Of a stretch of DNA of 16,266 nt, positions 8,120-16,262 are shown piece by piece. The stretch is from an uncultured Bacteroides sp. GTDB lineage: Bacteria; Bacteroidota; Bacteroidia; Bacteroidales; Bacteroidaceae. Under the pieces are notes generated by a model. The model was not told where the DNA came from and did no database searches. It was given only the letters and a program-made list of their open reading frames with translations. The translations under genes and the position numbers were made by a program. How positions within the stretch are numbered: the first letter of the stretch is position 1; the number at the start of each line of letters is the position of its first letter. Location: the NCBI GenBank assembly GCA_900557355.1, contig USSR01000073.1, positions 1-16,266 on the forward strand. The letters are read 5' to 3'.

Positions 8120-9802
8120 TTATTCCCATGTATTATTTACGTTATTTCTTGGATTAAGTTTTATTCCCGAAATAGTTGCCATTTCCGGAATTTGTAGTAC
8201 CCTTCGGTCGTCGTCCGGCATTAAGCTGGACTTGCTGCCGTTAGCTTGGGTATGGGTGACGGGGATATTCCAGCGTACAATATCATACCATCTAAGTCCT
8301 TCATTATAAAACTCTATACTTCTGAAATCAAGTATTGCAAGTAGGATACCTTTTTTCAAATCACTCCAAGAGTCTGACTGATTGTACTTATTGATAAAGT
8401 GATCAGTATTATTAAGTTTGGTTTTATAGAAATTGAGTATCTTATCGCGTGTAATACATAATTCTTTAGAATCATAATATCTGCTTGATGCCGGGCTTCT
8501 TGCTATAACAAAACGTTGGCTGGCATATAAATTTAGATCAGCGATAGCTTTGTCATATTGGTTAAGCATTAGGTAGGCTTCTGCACGGTTTAATAACACT
8601 TCTTCCATTCTCAAAACAGGAATATTGGCATACGGCAAAAAGTTGGATGCGTCTAAAGATTCTTGTTTAGTAAATTGGGTAAATTTAGGTATGAAGTAGA
8701 AATTGGATGTACCGTAATAGGGAATAGCCCACATACCATTTGTAACATTATCTGCATTGATTGTCTTGCCAATGTCAGTAGAAGATAAACCATATCTTGA
8801 ATAGAAGGGTAATTCTCCCCAGGCGATTGAAGACAATGCTTCTGTAATCAATAAATTGGCATTGGTGGAAGAACTGCAGAAATACGAACGCATTTCAATA
8901 TATCCGCTTGCATCCATGTAAGTTGTTGCAAAAGGATGAAAGTTGTTGCTTACAAACGAAAATGCAGGATCATCTTTTGAGATATATTGTTGCGGTGTAC
9001 CATCTTGATTTTTAAGAGGTTCTCCTTTACTATCCGTCAATGTTTCAAATTGTGACGGTATGGAAATGAGTTGATTGGCATATTCAAGTACCTTATCATA
9101 TTGTTTCATTAATAGATAAAGACGGGTACCAAAGGCGGCAGCTGATTTCTTATTGAAATGATATTTGGGAGCTGTATAAATGCTTCCATCCGTCATAAGA
9201 GGATAGCTGTCCTCAAAATCTTGTGTGATTTTTCTATAAGTGTCTGCCACTGTCTCCCGGTCATATTGTTCTACTGGCTGTGTTTCTGGTTTCTCTACAT
9301 AAGGAATACCCGGATATAACGATGCAGTCGATTCGTCATATTGTTGGGCAAAGAGTGAAGCAAGACAAAAATGTGAGAAGGCTCTGGTCATGAGTGCTTC
9401 TCCCTTTTGATTGATTGTGCTTGAAGGTGTTCCTAACTCGTCGATAGAAATAAGCGCCTGGTTAGATACTGCAATAGCTGCATAGCATCCTGTCCAGAAG
9501 TTTTCGAAGGAATCATTTCCATCTTCTATCACGTCTTTCCATAAGAAATTTTCACCCATAAAGCTGAATAATGCTCCTGGTTGCGCACCAGAGTAAACAC
9601 TTCCGAAGTCGGTTATGTAATCACAACGGGTATTGACAATAGCCGCATAAGAAACTTTAGGATACGCATTTACTAGTAATGCGGATACTTTATCCGGAGA
9701 ATCTATTTGAGTACGTTCGTCGGGTACTTTGTCCAGAAAGTCAGAGCAACTGGTACAAAAGGACATGATTCCAATATATAAGTATATTTTAATTCTCTTC
9801 AT
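8120..9802 (-). CDS. SusD/RagB family outer membrane lipoprotein
   Basis: SusD-like proteins form the hinged surface lid on the SusC channel and capture the substrate. The 560-residue product starts with a signal peptide and lipobox FCTSC (Cys19), followed by SDFLDKVPDE, a very typical SusD beginning with early acidic residues that favour surface export. The N-terminal half has the helical TPR-like pattern (ALMTRAFSHFCLASLFAQQY; YDRETVADTYRKITQDFED). The C-terminal region has RSIEFYNEGLRWYDIVRW, the hallmark block of the family at about residues 490-515. It starts 14 nt after the susC stop and ends one base before the metallohydrolase start. The substrate cannot be read from the sequence. Confidence 0.97.
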   Translation of the reverse strand: MKRIKIYLYIGIMSFCTSCSDFLDKVPDERTQIDSPDKVSALLVNAYPKVSYAAIVNTRCDYITDFGSVYSGAQPGALFSFMGENFLWKDVIEDGNDSFENFWTGCYAAIAVSNQALISIDELGTPSSTINQKGEALMTRAFSHFCLASLFAQQYDESTASLYPGIPYVEKPETQPVEQYDRETVADTYRKITQDFEDSYPLMTDGSIYTAPKYHFNKKSAAAFGTRLYLLMKQYDKVLEYANQLISIPSQFETLTDSKGEPLKNQDGTPQQYISKDDPAFSFVSNNFHPFATTYMDASGYIEMRSYFCSSSTNANLLITEALSSIAWGELPFYSRYGLSSTDIGKTINADNVTNGMWAIPYYGTSNFYFIPKFTQFTKQESLDASNFLPYANIPVLRMEEVLLNRAEAYLMLNQYDKAIADLNLYASQRFVIARSPASSRYYDSKELCITRDKILNFYKTKLNNTDHFINKYNQSDSWSDLKKGILLAILDFRSIEFYNEGLRWYDIVRWNIPVTHTQANGSKSSLMPDDDRRVLQIPEMATISGIKLNPRNNVNNTWE

Positions 9803-9816
9803 TGTATAAGGATGAT

Positions 9817-12800
9817 TTAGAAACTGACATCTAATGAAAAAATAACTTGTTTTTGTATCGGTTGGGCTACGCCACCGGTATTGACAAATTCAGGGTCTTG
9901 TCCATTCAATTTTTTATCAGAGTATAGTAACCATAAGTTTTTGCCGGTTACTCGTAAACGAATATCAGAGAACAACTTCCACGATTTAAAAAGCTTCTGC
10001 GGAATGGTATATCCTACAGATAATGATTTAAGACGGATGAAATCTCCTTTTGCTACCCGTATATCTGAATAATTGTATGCTGAATAAGGATAAGTACTGC
10101 TCAAATCTGATATCAGATCTTTATCAGCTATTGCAGGGATATTAGTATGTTTCTCATCTCCTCTGAATTCCCATCTGTTAAAGAACTCTTTGGGGGTTGC
10201 TTGAGAATCATTATAACTGCTGTTAAATACAGGATTCAACCGGATTACATTTCCGGCTTGGAAAGTGAAGAAAATATCTAATGAGATACCTTTCCAAGTA
10301 AAGGAATTGTTAAACCCTCCTGTATATTTGGGATCTGTCGGTCCTTCGTATTTTAAGTAATCTGTTGAAGTACTTTGGAAATTGATATCACTGGTGATAG
10401 TGCCATTCTCATCATAGAACATCGGTACACCATTTTCCGGATTCAGACCGGCAAATGGTATAGAGAAAAGCCCGTTCACCGGATACCCGTTTTTATTTCC
10501 TCCTGTGATTCCTACCAACGTGTTGACTTGTGGTTGTTGCATTGAATTCTTGATTTCATTTTTGGAATATCCCATAGTGAAAGAACTTGACCACATGAAA
10601 TCTTTTGTTACAATAGGTTTTCCTGACAATGTTATATCGAAACCGGAGGCGCTTAAGTCGGCACTGTTGGCCCATTTATATCTTTCTCCTCCAATTCCGG
10701 AGACTTTTATTACACTTAACAAGTCGAAACTGTTTCGGATAAAATAGTCAAAAGAAAAGTCGAGTCTTCCTTTAAGGAAAGTGGCATCAAAACCAAAATT
10801 AGATTGATAACTCTTTTCCCATGTCAAATCAGAATTACCTAATGTGTAAATTTCAATGCCTGATTCGATGTCCGTACTTGGGCGCGTAGTATTAGAATTT
10901 ATAAAAATAGGTGTTGCATTTGATAATGGAGGCATACTGGCTGTTAATCCAACGCCGGCACGTAGCGCTAATGCATCCAGCCAGACAAAATCTTTCATAA
11001 ACGCTTCATTACCTATATTCCATTTCCCACTGATATTCCAGGTAGGCAGCCAGCGGGCTGAACTGGAATTTGCCATTGTGTTGGAGCCGTCATACCGTAC
11101 TGTTCCGGAGATGGAATATCGTCTGTCATAGGTGTAATCAACATTTGCATAAAAAGCGGCAAAACGATCGTATGTCAAAGCTCTTGAATAATAATCAAAA
11201 TTTTGCTCGATCATTTGTTTCATTATAAGATAGTTCATACTAACAGTGCCTCCCATGTCATATTGGAATCCGTAGCCGGTGTTGCTGTTCGTTTGTCTAT
11301 CGGAATATTTGATTTGTTGTCCTAATAATGCGTTGAACTCATGTTTCTCATTCCATATTTTGCTGAAACTAACAGAGTTTCTTATATCATAATTTAATAA
11401 TAAGTTTTCGGCAGTATTATAGAATCCCCCTTTAGGGAGAACAACAATCGGTTCGGCTGACGGATCACTAGGGTCCTTGTAGAGGTAGGGATTGTTTTCT
11501 CGAATGGTAGAATTGCCAGCTGCACGATAAGCATTTGCCATATTAGAATTTTCGTGTATTTCATGCTCTTGCTTTGAACGTACATAGCGGATAGCTCCGG
11601 TAAAATTGTATTTCAATCCTTTAATAATTTGCCAGTTAAATTCGGCTTGAGCTTTTAAATCTATCACATTCAATTTAATATAGTTATTATCGAGTTCTTC
11701 TAAAATATTGAATGGGGCAAAGTTGAGTGTATAATATTCCCGTTCTCCATTTGAGTCGTATGCTCGTAATGCACGGCTTGTGTTTAATGCATAATTGAAC
11801 GGATTTATATCAAAATTACGTGAAGAAATACCGCTTACAACGTCACTGGAACGACTTAATGAACCGGGAGCGTTCTGCATTCTGACAGAACCTACCGTTT
11901 GAAAACTAAATCCGATTTTGTCATTTAGCTGGTAGTCATTTCGGAAGTTCATTGTGATTCGATTCACTTTGTCGGCAACAGTCCATCCCGGATCGTTCAA
12001 AAAGCCTAATGAAATGTAGGATTTCGACTTTTGTGAACCACTTGATACACTTAATGTATGTTCATTCATTATGGAATTGGTAAATAGCATATCAAACCAA
12101 TCTGTATTAGCTGCTGCGTGTTCCATTAAAAAGTTGTGACGGGCTGCATATGTATTCTCTAAAAGGTATTGTTGCTTTGATTCATCCCATGTGTTGATTC
12201 TATTATACATGATTCCATAAATACCGGAAGACTGGTTATTTACAATGTCCGAAGTTAATAAGCCTTTTCGTTCCATTTCTGCATACACAGACATTTGATC
12301 GGCTGAATTCATAATATTGAATTCAGAATAACGTGGTTTGGTCCGTACTGTGTAGTTTCCGCTATAATGAATACGTGGTTTTCCTTCTTTTCCTCTTTTA
12401 GTCGTAATTACAACTACTCCATTCATAGCTCTGGCTCCATATAATGCTGTTGCGGCAGCATCTTTTAATACGTCAATTGTTTCGATATCGTTAGTATTGA
12501 TACCTGCTACGGAGGAGCCTAACAGGGTGGTAGGGTCACCGCTTGCTAGTTGGTCGTTGGATACATTTACCACATCTTCTAATACGATTCCATCTACTAC
12601 CCACAAAGGTTTGTTTTCTCCATTGATAGACGTGGCACCACGTACACGTATTTTGGGGGCACTACCAAAGGTACTCGATACATTCTGAATAGATACTCCG
12701 GCTGCTTTGCCTTCCAGCATACGGCTTATGTCTGTTTCACCGGGCAAATTAATATCATCAGCTTTGATTTTAACGGAAGAGCCGGTAAAGGTTGTTTTTT

Positions 12801-13137
12801 TAAGATTCTGAAACCCGGTGACTACTACCGCATCCAATAAAACAGAAGATTCTGATAATAATATCGTTACTTTCTTTTGTGTTCCAATGTTAACCTCTTT
12901 AGTCTCGTATCCCATAAAACTGACGATAAGGATATCGTTATTATTGACCTTCAAGGTAAAATTACCATTATTGTCCGTAGTTGTTCCGCTCTTGACGTTC
13001 TTTATAGTAACACTGGCAAATGGGATAGGCTCCTGGTTAGTAGCATCTAGCACCTTACCGGTAATACTATGTTGTGCACTGGCCTTTGTAAGGCCAATGC
13101 ACAATATGATAAATAATAGAATAATGTGTTTATTCAT
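9817..13137 (-). CDS. SusC/RagA family TonB-linked outer membrane transporter
   Basis: This 1106-residue protein is the TonB-dependent outer membrane channel that pairs with the SusD downstream. Domains in order: signal peptide 1-21 (cleavage after ASA, before Gln22); carboxypeptidase-D regulatory-like domain about 24-103 (ITGKVLDATNQEPIPFASVT, then SFMGYET); the plug, starting after LLDAVVVTGFQNLKK (about 101-114) and including KIRVRGATSING, LWVVDGIVLEDV and the SusC signature LKDAAATALYGARAMNGVVV (224-243); then a long beta barrel ending in VIFSLDVSF, with the C-terminal Phe used for barrel assembly. Length is normal for the family. It lies 21 nt after the fimbrillin-like gene. An unusually stable hairpin covers codons 12-22. 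Characterised relatives carry glycans, while RagAB carries oligopeptides, so family membership alone does not give the substrate. Confidence 0.97.
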   Translation of the reverse strand: MNKHIILLFIILCIGLTKASAQHSITGKVLDATNQEPIPFASVTIKNVKSGTTTDNNGNFTLKVNNNDILIVSFMGYETKEVNIGTQKKVTILLSESSVLLDAVVVTGFQNLKKTTFTGSSVKIKADDINLPGETDISRMLEGKAAGVSIQNVSSTFGSAPKIRVRGATSINGENKPLWVVDGIVLEDVVNVSNDQLASGDPTTLLGSSVAGINTNDIETIDVLKDAAATALYGARAMNGVVVITTKRGKEGKPRIHYSGNYTVRTKPRYSEFNIMNSADQMSVYAEMERKGLLTSDIVNNQSSGIYGIMYNRINTWDESKQQYLLENTYAARHNFLMEHAAANTDWFDMLFTNSIMNEHTLSVSSGSQKSKSYISLGFLNDPGWTVADKVNRITMNFRNDYQLNDKIGFSFQTVGSVRMQNAPGSLSRSSDVVSGISSRNFDINPFNYALNTSRALRAYDSNGEREYYTLNFAPFNILEELDNNYIKLNVIDLKAQAEFNWQIIKGLKYNFTGAIRYVRSKQEHEIHENSNMANAYRAAGNSTIRENNPYLYKDPSDPSAEPIVVLPKGGFYNTAENLLLNYDIRNSVSFSKIWNEKHEFNALLGQQIKYSDRQTNSNTGYGFQYDMGGTVSMNYLIMKQMIEQNFDYYSRALTYDRFAAFYANVDYTYDRRYSISGTVRYDGSNTMANSSSARWLPTWNISGKWNIGNEAFMKDFVWLDALALRAGVGLTASMPPLSNATPIFINSNTTRPSTDIESGIEIYTLGNSDLTWEKSYQSNFGFDATFLKGRLDFSFDYFIRNSFDLLSVIKVSGIGGERYKWANSADLSASGFDITLSGKPIVTKDFMWSSSFTMGYSKNEIKNSMQQPQVNTLVGITGGNKNGYPVNGLFSIPFAGLNPENGVPMFYDENGTITSDINFQSTSTDYLKYEGPTDPKYTGGFNNSFTWKGISLDIFFTFQAGNVIRLNPVFNSSYNDSQATPKEFFNRWEFRGDEKHTNIPAIADKDLISDLSSTYPYSAYNYSDIRVAKGDFIRLKSLSVGYTIPQKLFKSWKLFSDIRLRVTGKNLWLLYSDKKLNGQDPEFVNTGGVAQPIQKQVIFSLDVSF
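13072..13104 (-). repeat. Long hairpin within the susC signal-peptide codons
   Basis: Bases 13072-13086 and 13090-13104 are inverted repeats separated by three bases. In the mRNA sense the left arm is UUGUGCAUUGGCCUU, the loop ACA and the right arm AAGGCCAGUGCACAA: 15 consecutive pairs, one of which is G-U. On the opposite strand that pair is an A/C mismatch, so the complete stem exists only in susC mRNA or its DNA equivalent. It covers codons 12-22, from 34 to 66 bases after the start of the ATG. No T tract follows, so it is not a simple terminator. Possible roles are translational control, RNA-processing or protein binding, or a recombination site. Confidence 0.75.
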
Positions 13138-13158
13138 GTACCTGTTTTCTTTGGTGAT

Positions 13159-15285
13159 TTATTCTTTTACACAACGTACGCTATAACCTAAGTATCTGCC
13201 GTCTGCATTGTTAGGCATGATGGGATAGAATGGTCCGTCATATTCGTCTACTAATGCTGCAGAGAATATATGATAACTATAGGCATTATTAGGATTGTCC
13301 GGATAACTGCCCAGCCAACCATTTTGTGCAGTTTTGTATTCAAACAAACTTCCTCCCGGATATTGACCGGTAATGGCATTTAAATGTCCGCCAAACGGGT
13401 AAAATATTTTTATGGAGCTATTAGGGCAAAGATAAATACCATTGTCAACATCTTCTCCGTTTATTTCACCATAAGTGTTCATCTTATAAGGCACTCTCCA
13501 GCCTGCCGGACATGGATCGTATAGTGTTTTGGTTTTTTCATCACTCTTTTTGTACCATAGTTCAGTACTACCGCTGCCTTCAATTAACCAATCTTTATAA
13601 GTAAAATGGTCTGCATCTCCCAAGAAATAGGTATCCGGGTTTTTCACAGCTGTTTCTTTAGATACGGGACCTTTTGCTGTTTTGATATGAATGGAGTAAA
13701 CGTCTCCCCCTAAAGAGCTGGTTCCTAACTTAGTGATTTGGCTCCAATCAGTCATTATCGGATCCTTTCGACCGCATTGATAATACATACCGATCGTTTT
13801 CGCACCGTCAGTTGGTGTTGCACTTAGTGCGCCTAAGTTGCGATCCATCATTGCCTGTGTGGATCCATCTTTCGTTTGATTGTTATCAATTCCCCCAAAA
13901 CGGTAGATAGCTCCTCCTGTAACATCTGCTTTTCCTGGGTTTTGAGAAATTGCAGGAATTATTCCATTAATATCTCCTCCCGGATTATAATCTGTAATCC
14001 AAATGTGCCAGCTCCATAATGGTTTAGCGTCTTGAGCAGGTTCTCCTGCTGTTGCGTCGTAGATTCCTATTAATACATTACCTTCGTTTCCTGTAGGTTT
14101 GATTCCTATATAATCATTGGCGGAGCTTCCTTGTTGGGTGGTGAATCTCAGTAATTCCTTAGAACTATCTTTTGTTATGATACGGGCAACCCATTTAGTT
14201 ACTTTTCCTTGGTTGTTTCCGTCATTCAACATATGATCTGTTTTGAAGCCGCCTTCTTCTGTTCCCCAAAATGCATTTACTCGTTTCACAGGAACCAGTA
14301 GCTCATGTTCTGAATTTGGATTCAGTATATAGCAGTTAGCTTCAGCTGCAATGCCTTCTAATGGAATCTTTTCAATAGTGATGCGTTTATCACTGGCATC
14401 TGCCAGATTAAGATTAATATTGTAATTATATGCATTATTTCTTGTTACATTGAAATCTTTTTCATTTTCTCCAATGAACATTTTGAAAGTTGCTATTTCT
14501 TTATTGCCTTCACTCATTCTTTCACCAACAATTTCAATGAAAGTCGCTAGTTTATCTGTTACCTTGTCTTTGTCTGTTGTGATACTAGAATTTGTTCCCA
14601 TCAGGTTCTCAGCTATGTAATGGGTATAATTTTCTTCACCGATAGTACATGGGATTTCACTATAGTCTGCAATATTACTTTGAGATATTGTTCCCTTACT
14701 AAAGTAATACATTTTATATATATTCTTTAATGCTATGGAAGTTAACTGGAAATCAGAAGAGGTATTATTGATAGTGAATTTTACTTCAGCTGCAATTCGT
14801 TCTAATGTGATAGCATCTAATGTCTGATTTTCTTTGGTAATAGAAACTACTTGCTCTCCTACTAGCGGAATTGCGTTAGATGAATTGACTGGTAATGTAT
14901 AAATAGTATTCTTTAGTGCTTCATAGGTTTGTTTTCCTAATTGGAAAACAATGCTTTTATCTACATTAGCAATTACTACCAGTTTCATATTAGCCCCTGC
15001 TACTAATTCTACTGTTTCTGCAGAGTTGATACTGAATCGTAGTTCTTTTATAACTGCAACATTTTTACCTTGTTGATCGAATTCTAATAACCAAAAGTTT
15101 TCAATAGAAGTTCTGTTATCATTTATATTGGTTTCCATTGCGTTGATAGGAGCAATATTTAATGATACATTTACATTTGTTTTTTCTCCTTCCGGAATAA
15201 TAGAGGTGTTTTCGTCGTCTTTTGAACAAGAACTGAAAATTGCGCTTATGATAAGATATGCGCTAAGCCAAATTAGGTTCTTCAT
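13159..15285 (-). CDS. Fimbrillin-like surface lipoprotein with FISUMP-like C-terminus
   Basis: The first gene of the operon encodes 708 residues with a signal segment and lipobox FSSC at Cys20, followed by SKDDE. Residues about 35-300 resemble the Mfa/FimA (DUF4906-type) fimbrillin beta-sandwich: TNVNVSLNI, IENFWLLEFDQQGK, LVVIANVDK, LERIAAEVKF and the closing NVTRNNAYNYNINL. A second region (about 312-435) has ANCYIL and PLWSWHIWITDYNPGG, common in Bacteroidales surface adhesin-like proteins. The C-terminal part (about 458-708) has IYRFGG, MMDRNLGA, YYQCGRKDP, LYDPCPAGWRVP and the terminal LGYSVRCVKE, typical of the FISUMP-type paralogous domain. No enzyme motif is visible. Position at the head of a SusCD operon suggests a surface binding or adhesion protein for the same substrate; this is inference. 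The start ATG follows an AT-rich leader without a strong Shine-Dalgarno. Confidence 0.85.
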   Translation of the reverse strand: MKNLIWLSAYLIISAIFSSCSKDDENTSIIPEGEKTNVNVSLNIAPINAMETNINDNRTSIENFWLLEFDQQGKNVAVIKELRFSINSAETVELVAGANMKLVVIANVDKSIVFQLGKQTYEALKNTIYTLPVNSSNAIPLVGEQVVSITKENQTLDAITLERIAAEVKFTINNTSSDFQLTSIALKNIYKMYYFSKGTISQSNIADYSEIPCTIGEENYTHYIAENLMGTNSSITTDKDKVTDKLATFIEIVGERMSEGNKEIATFKMFIGENEKDFNVTRNNAYNYNINLNLADASDKRITIEKIPLEGIAAEANCYILNPNSEHELLVPVKRVNAFWGTEEGGFKTDHMLNDGNNQGKVTKWVARIITKDSSKELLRFTTQQGSSANDYIGIKPTGNEGNVLIGIYDATAGEPAQDAKPLWSWHIWITDYNPGGDINGIIPAISQNPGKADVTGGAIYRFGGIDNNQTKDGSTQAMMDRNLGALSATPTDGAKTIGMYYQCGRKDPIMTDWSQITKLGTSSLGGDVYSIHIKTAKGPVSKETAVKNPDTYFLGDADHFTYKDWLIEGSGSTELWYKKSDEKTKTLYDPCPAGWRVPYKMNTYGEINGEDVDNGIYLCPNSSIKIFYPFGGHLNAITGQYPGGSLFEYKTAQNGWLGSYPDNPNNAYSYHIFSAALVDEYDGPFYPIMPNNADGRYLGYSVRCVKE

Positions 15286-15402
15286 AATTCTAGTTTTAAA
15301 TAATTAATATTGATTTTTTTGCTATATCACATTTTATATTATATATTAATAGTTTAATCAAGATGTTATTATAGAATCTGATTTTGCTTACGTTTGATAT
15401 TG
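15286..15402 (-). promoter_or_regulatory. AT-rich leader of the SusCD operon
   Basis: These 117 bases lie between the promoter and the first ATG of the operon and would mostly be an untranslated leader of about 110 nt. The stretch is very rich in A and T, with no open frame and no strong hairpin or known riboswitch that I can recognise. Confidence 0.45.
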
Positions 15403-15434
15403 CAAAGTTATGGAATATGATTTATGAATACAAA
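15403..15434 (-). promoter_or_regulatory. Bacteroides-type promoter of the SusCD operon
   Basis: On the minus strand, TTTG (15434-15431) is followed after exactly 20 bp by TAACTTTG (15410-15403), matching the -33 and -7 elements TTTG and TAnnTTTG known for Bacteroides primary sigma factor promoters. Transcription would start near 15396 and read into the fimbrillin-like gene. One box of the duplicated upstream module ends five bases before the -33 element, a position that suits an activator. Confidence 0.8.
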
Positions 15435-15439
15435 AAAAG

Positions 15440-15558
15440 CATTGGACAATAGATATTATATAAATCGCTAATAATTAATGTGTTAATGTAAATAGGTATA
15501 GATTACCATTGGACAAATGGCAATTAAATCCTTTTATTATGAATAGATGTTAATGTAA
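15440..15558 (-). repeat. Duplicated two-box regulatory module upstream of the operon promoter
   Basis: Two boxes occur twice each. In operon orientation, TTACATTAACA lies at 15558-15548 and 15491-15481, and TTGTCCAATG lies at 15516-15507 and 15449-15440. The interval between boxes is 31 bp in both copies and the copy-to-copy period is exactly 67 bp, while the DNA between boxes has diverged. Conserved boxes at conserved spacing within diverged filler is the pattern expected of protein binding sites. The proximal TTGTCCAATG ends five bases upstream of the -33 element. The bound protein is unknown; the adjacent regulator is the obvious candidate. Confidence 0.7.
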
Positions 15559-15569
15559 GAAGGAATATT

Positions 15570-16262
15570 TCAGAATCTTTGAATAAAATCATCTAAAGAG
15601 ATGTTTTTATCTGTAATGTTTAGTTTTTCTTGTTTGATTCTAAGTTTTCTTTTGCTAATTGCAGCTTTACTTCTGCAGTAGATATTGGCAAGGGTATTTA
15701 AATCTAATTGTATTTTTATTAAACAGCAGAACTGAATTTCATTTTTGTCGAGTAGTGGATATTCTTTCTTTAGTCTTACTGTAAATTGATCAAAAGTAGC
15801 ATTAATATCTTTTTCCAGATTAGCAAAATCCTCATTAGAAAGTTTGATAACGAGATCGTTTGCTTTATTATTTAGAGATGGAATGTTGATAGCCACTAAT
15901 CTGCGTAAAAAGTCAGCTTGTAGTGAAGATAGTTTTTCTTCTTTTTGAAGATTTTCTATAGCTTGCTGTTGTAGTTTATCTTTGGCTTGAGATATTTCTC
16001 TTTCTTGTTTTCGTATACGTTCACTCTTCTTTTTGTAGGTTATGAAGTAGCATAATCCTGTAATTAGTAACGCGAAAGCTGCAATTGCACTTATTTTATA
16101 TACAAGAGAACTAATTTCTTCCATCTTTTTAGATAGTTCTTTGTTGTTTTTCTGCAGTTTTTCGTTTTGAAATAGATTCTGCATTTTAATAATTGCCACG
16201 CTTTGGTTTTGATCTTCTATCGAATCTCTTAATAGTTCATAGGTTTTGATAAATTCTAACGC
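15570..16262 (-). CDS. C-terminal part of membrane-anchored HTH regulator, probably interrupted
   Basis: The frame is open from 16262 to a TGA at 15570-15572 (230 residues). The order is: a helical segment ALEFIKTYELLRDSIEDQNQ like the last tetratricopeptide-type repeat of this regulator class; a transmembrane helix (ISAIAAFALLITGLCYFITY); a charged coiled coil (KKKSERIRKQEREISQAKDK onward); and a C-terminal winged helix-turn-helix-like region (EYPLLDKNEIQFCCLIKIQL, then NTLANIYCRSKAAISKRKLR). Such Bacteroidetes regulators normally have a long N-terminal repeat domain and often sit beside the SusCD operon they control. Here the frame meets a TAA at 16263-16265, four bases inside the window end. 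The GTG at 16197-16199 is a possible start but lies within conserved helix, so it is unlikely. A pseudogene or a one-base sequencing error are both possible. Base composition is more AT-rich than the operon. Confidence 0.75.
   Translation of the reverse strand, partial: ALEFIKTYELLRDSIEDQNQSVAIIKMQNLFQNEKLQKNNKELSKKMEEISSLVYKISAIAAFALLITGLCYFITYKKKSERIRKQEREISQAKDKLQQQAIENLQKEEKLSSLQADFLRRLVAINIPSLNNKANDLVIKLSNEDFANLEKDINATFDQFTVRLKKEYPLLDKNEIQFCCLIKIQLDLNTLANIYCRSKAAISKRKLRIKQEKLNITDKNISLDDFIQRF

Noticed and set aside
15389..15396. TACGTTTG on the plus strand, a possible -7 element of an antisense promoter facing the regulator
   Set aside because: There is no TTTG at the required distance upstream, and the fully matched promoter on the other strand explains the region better.
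16197..16199. GTG as the true start of a short regulator of 209 residues
   Set aside because: The 21 codons upstream (ALEFIKTYELL onward) look like conserved helix of the same family, so the protein very probably began further upstream before being interrupted.
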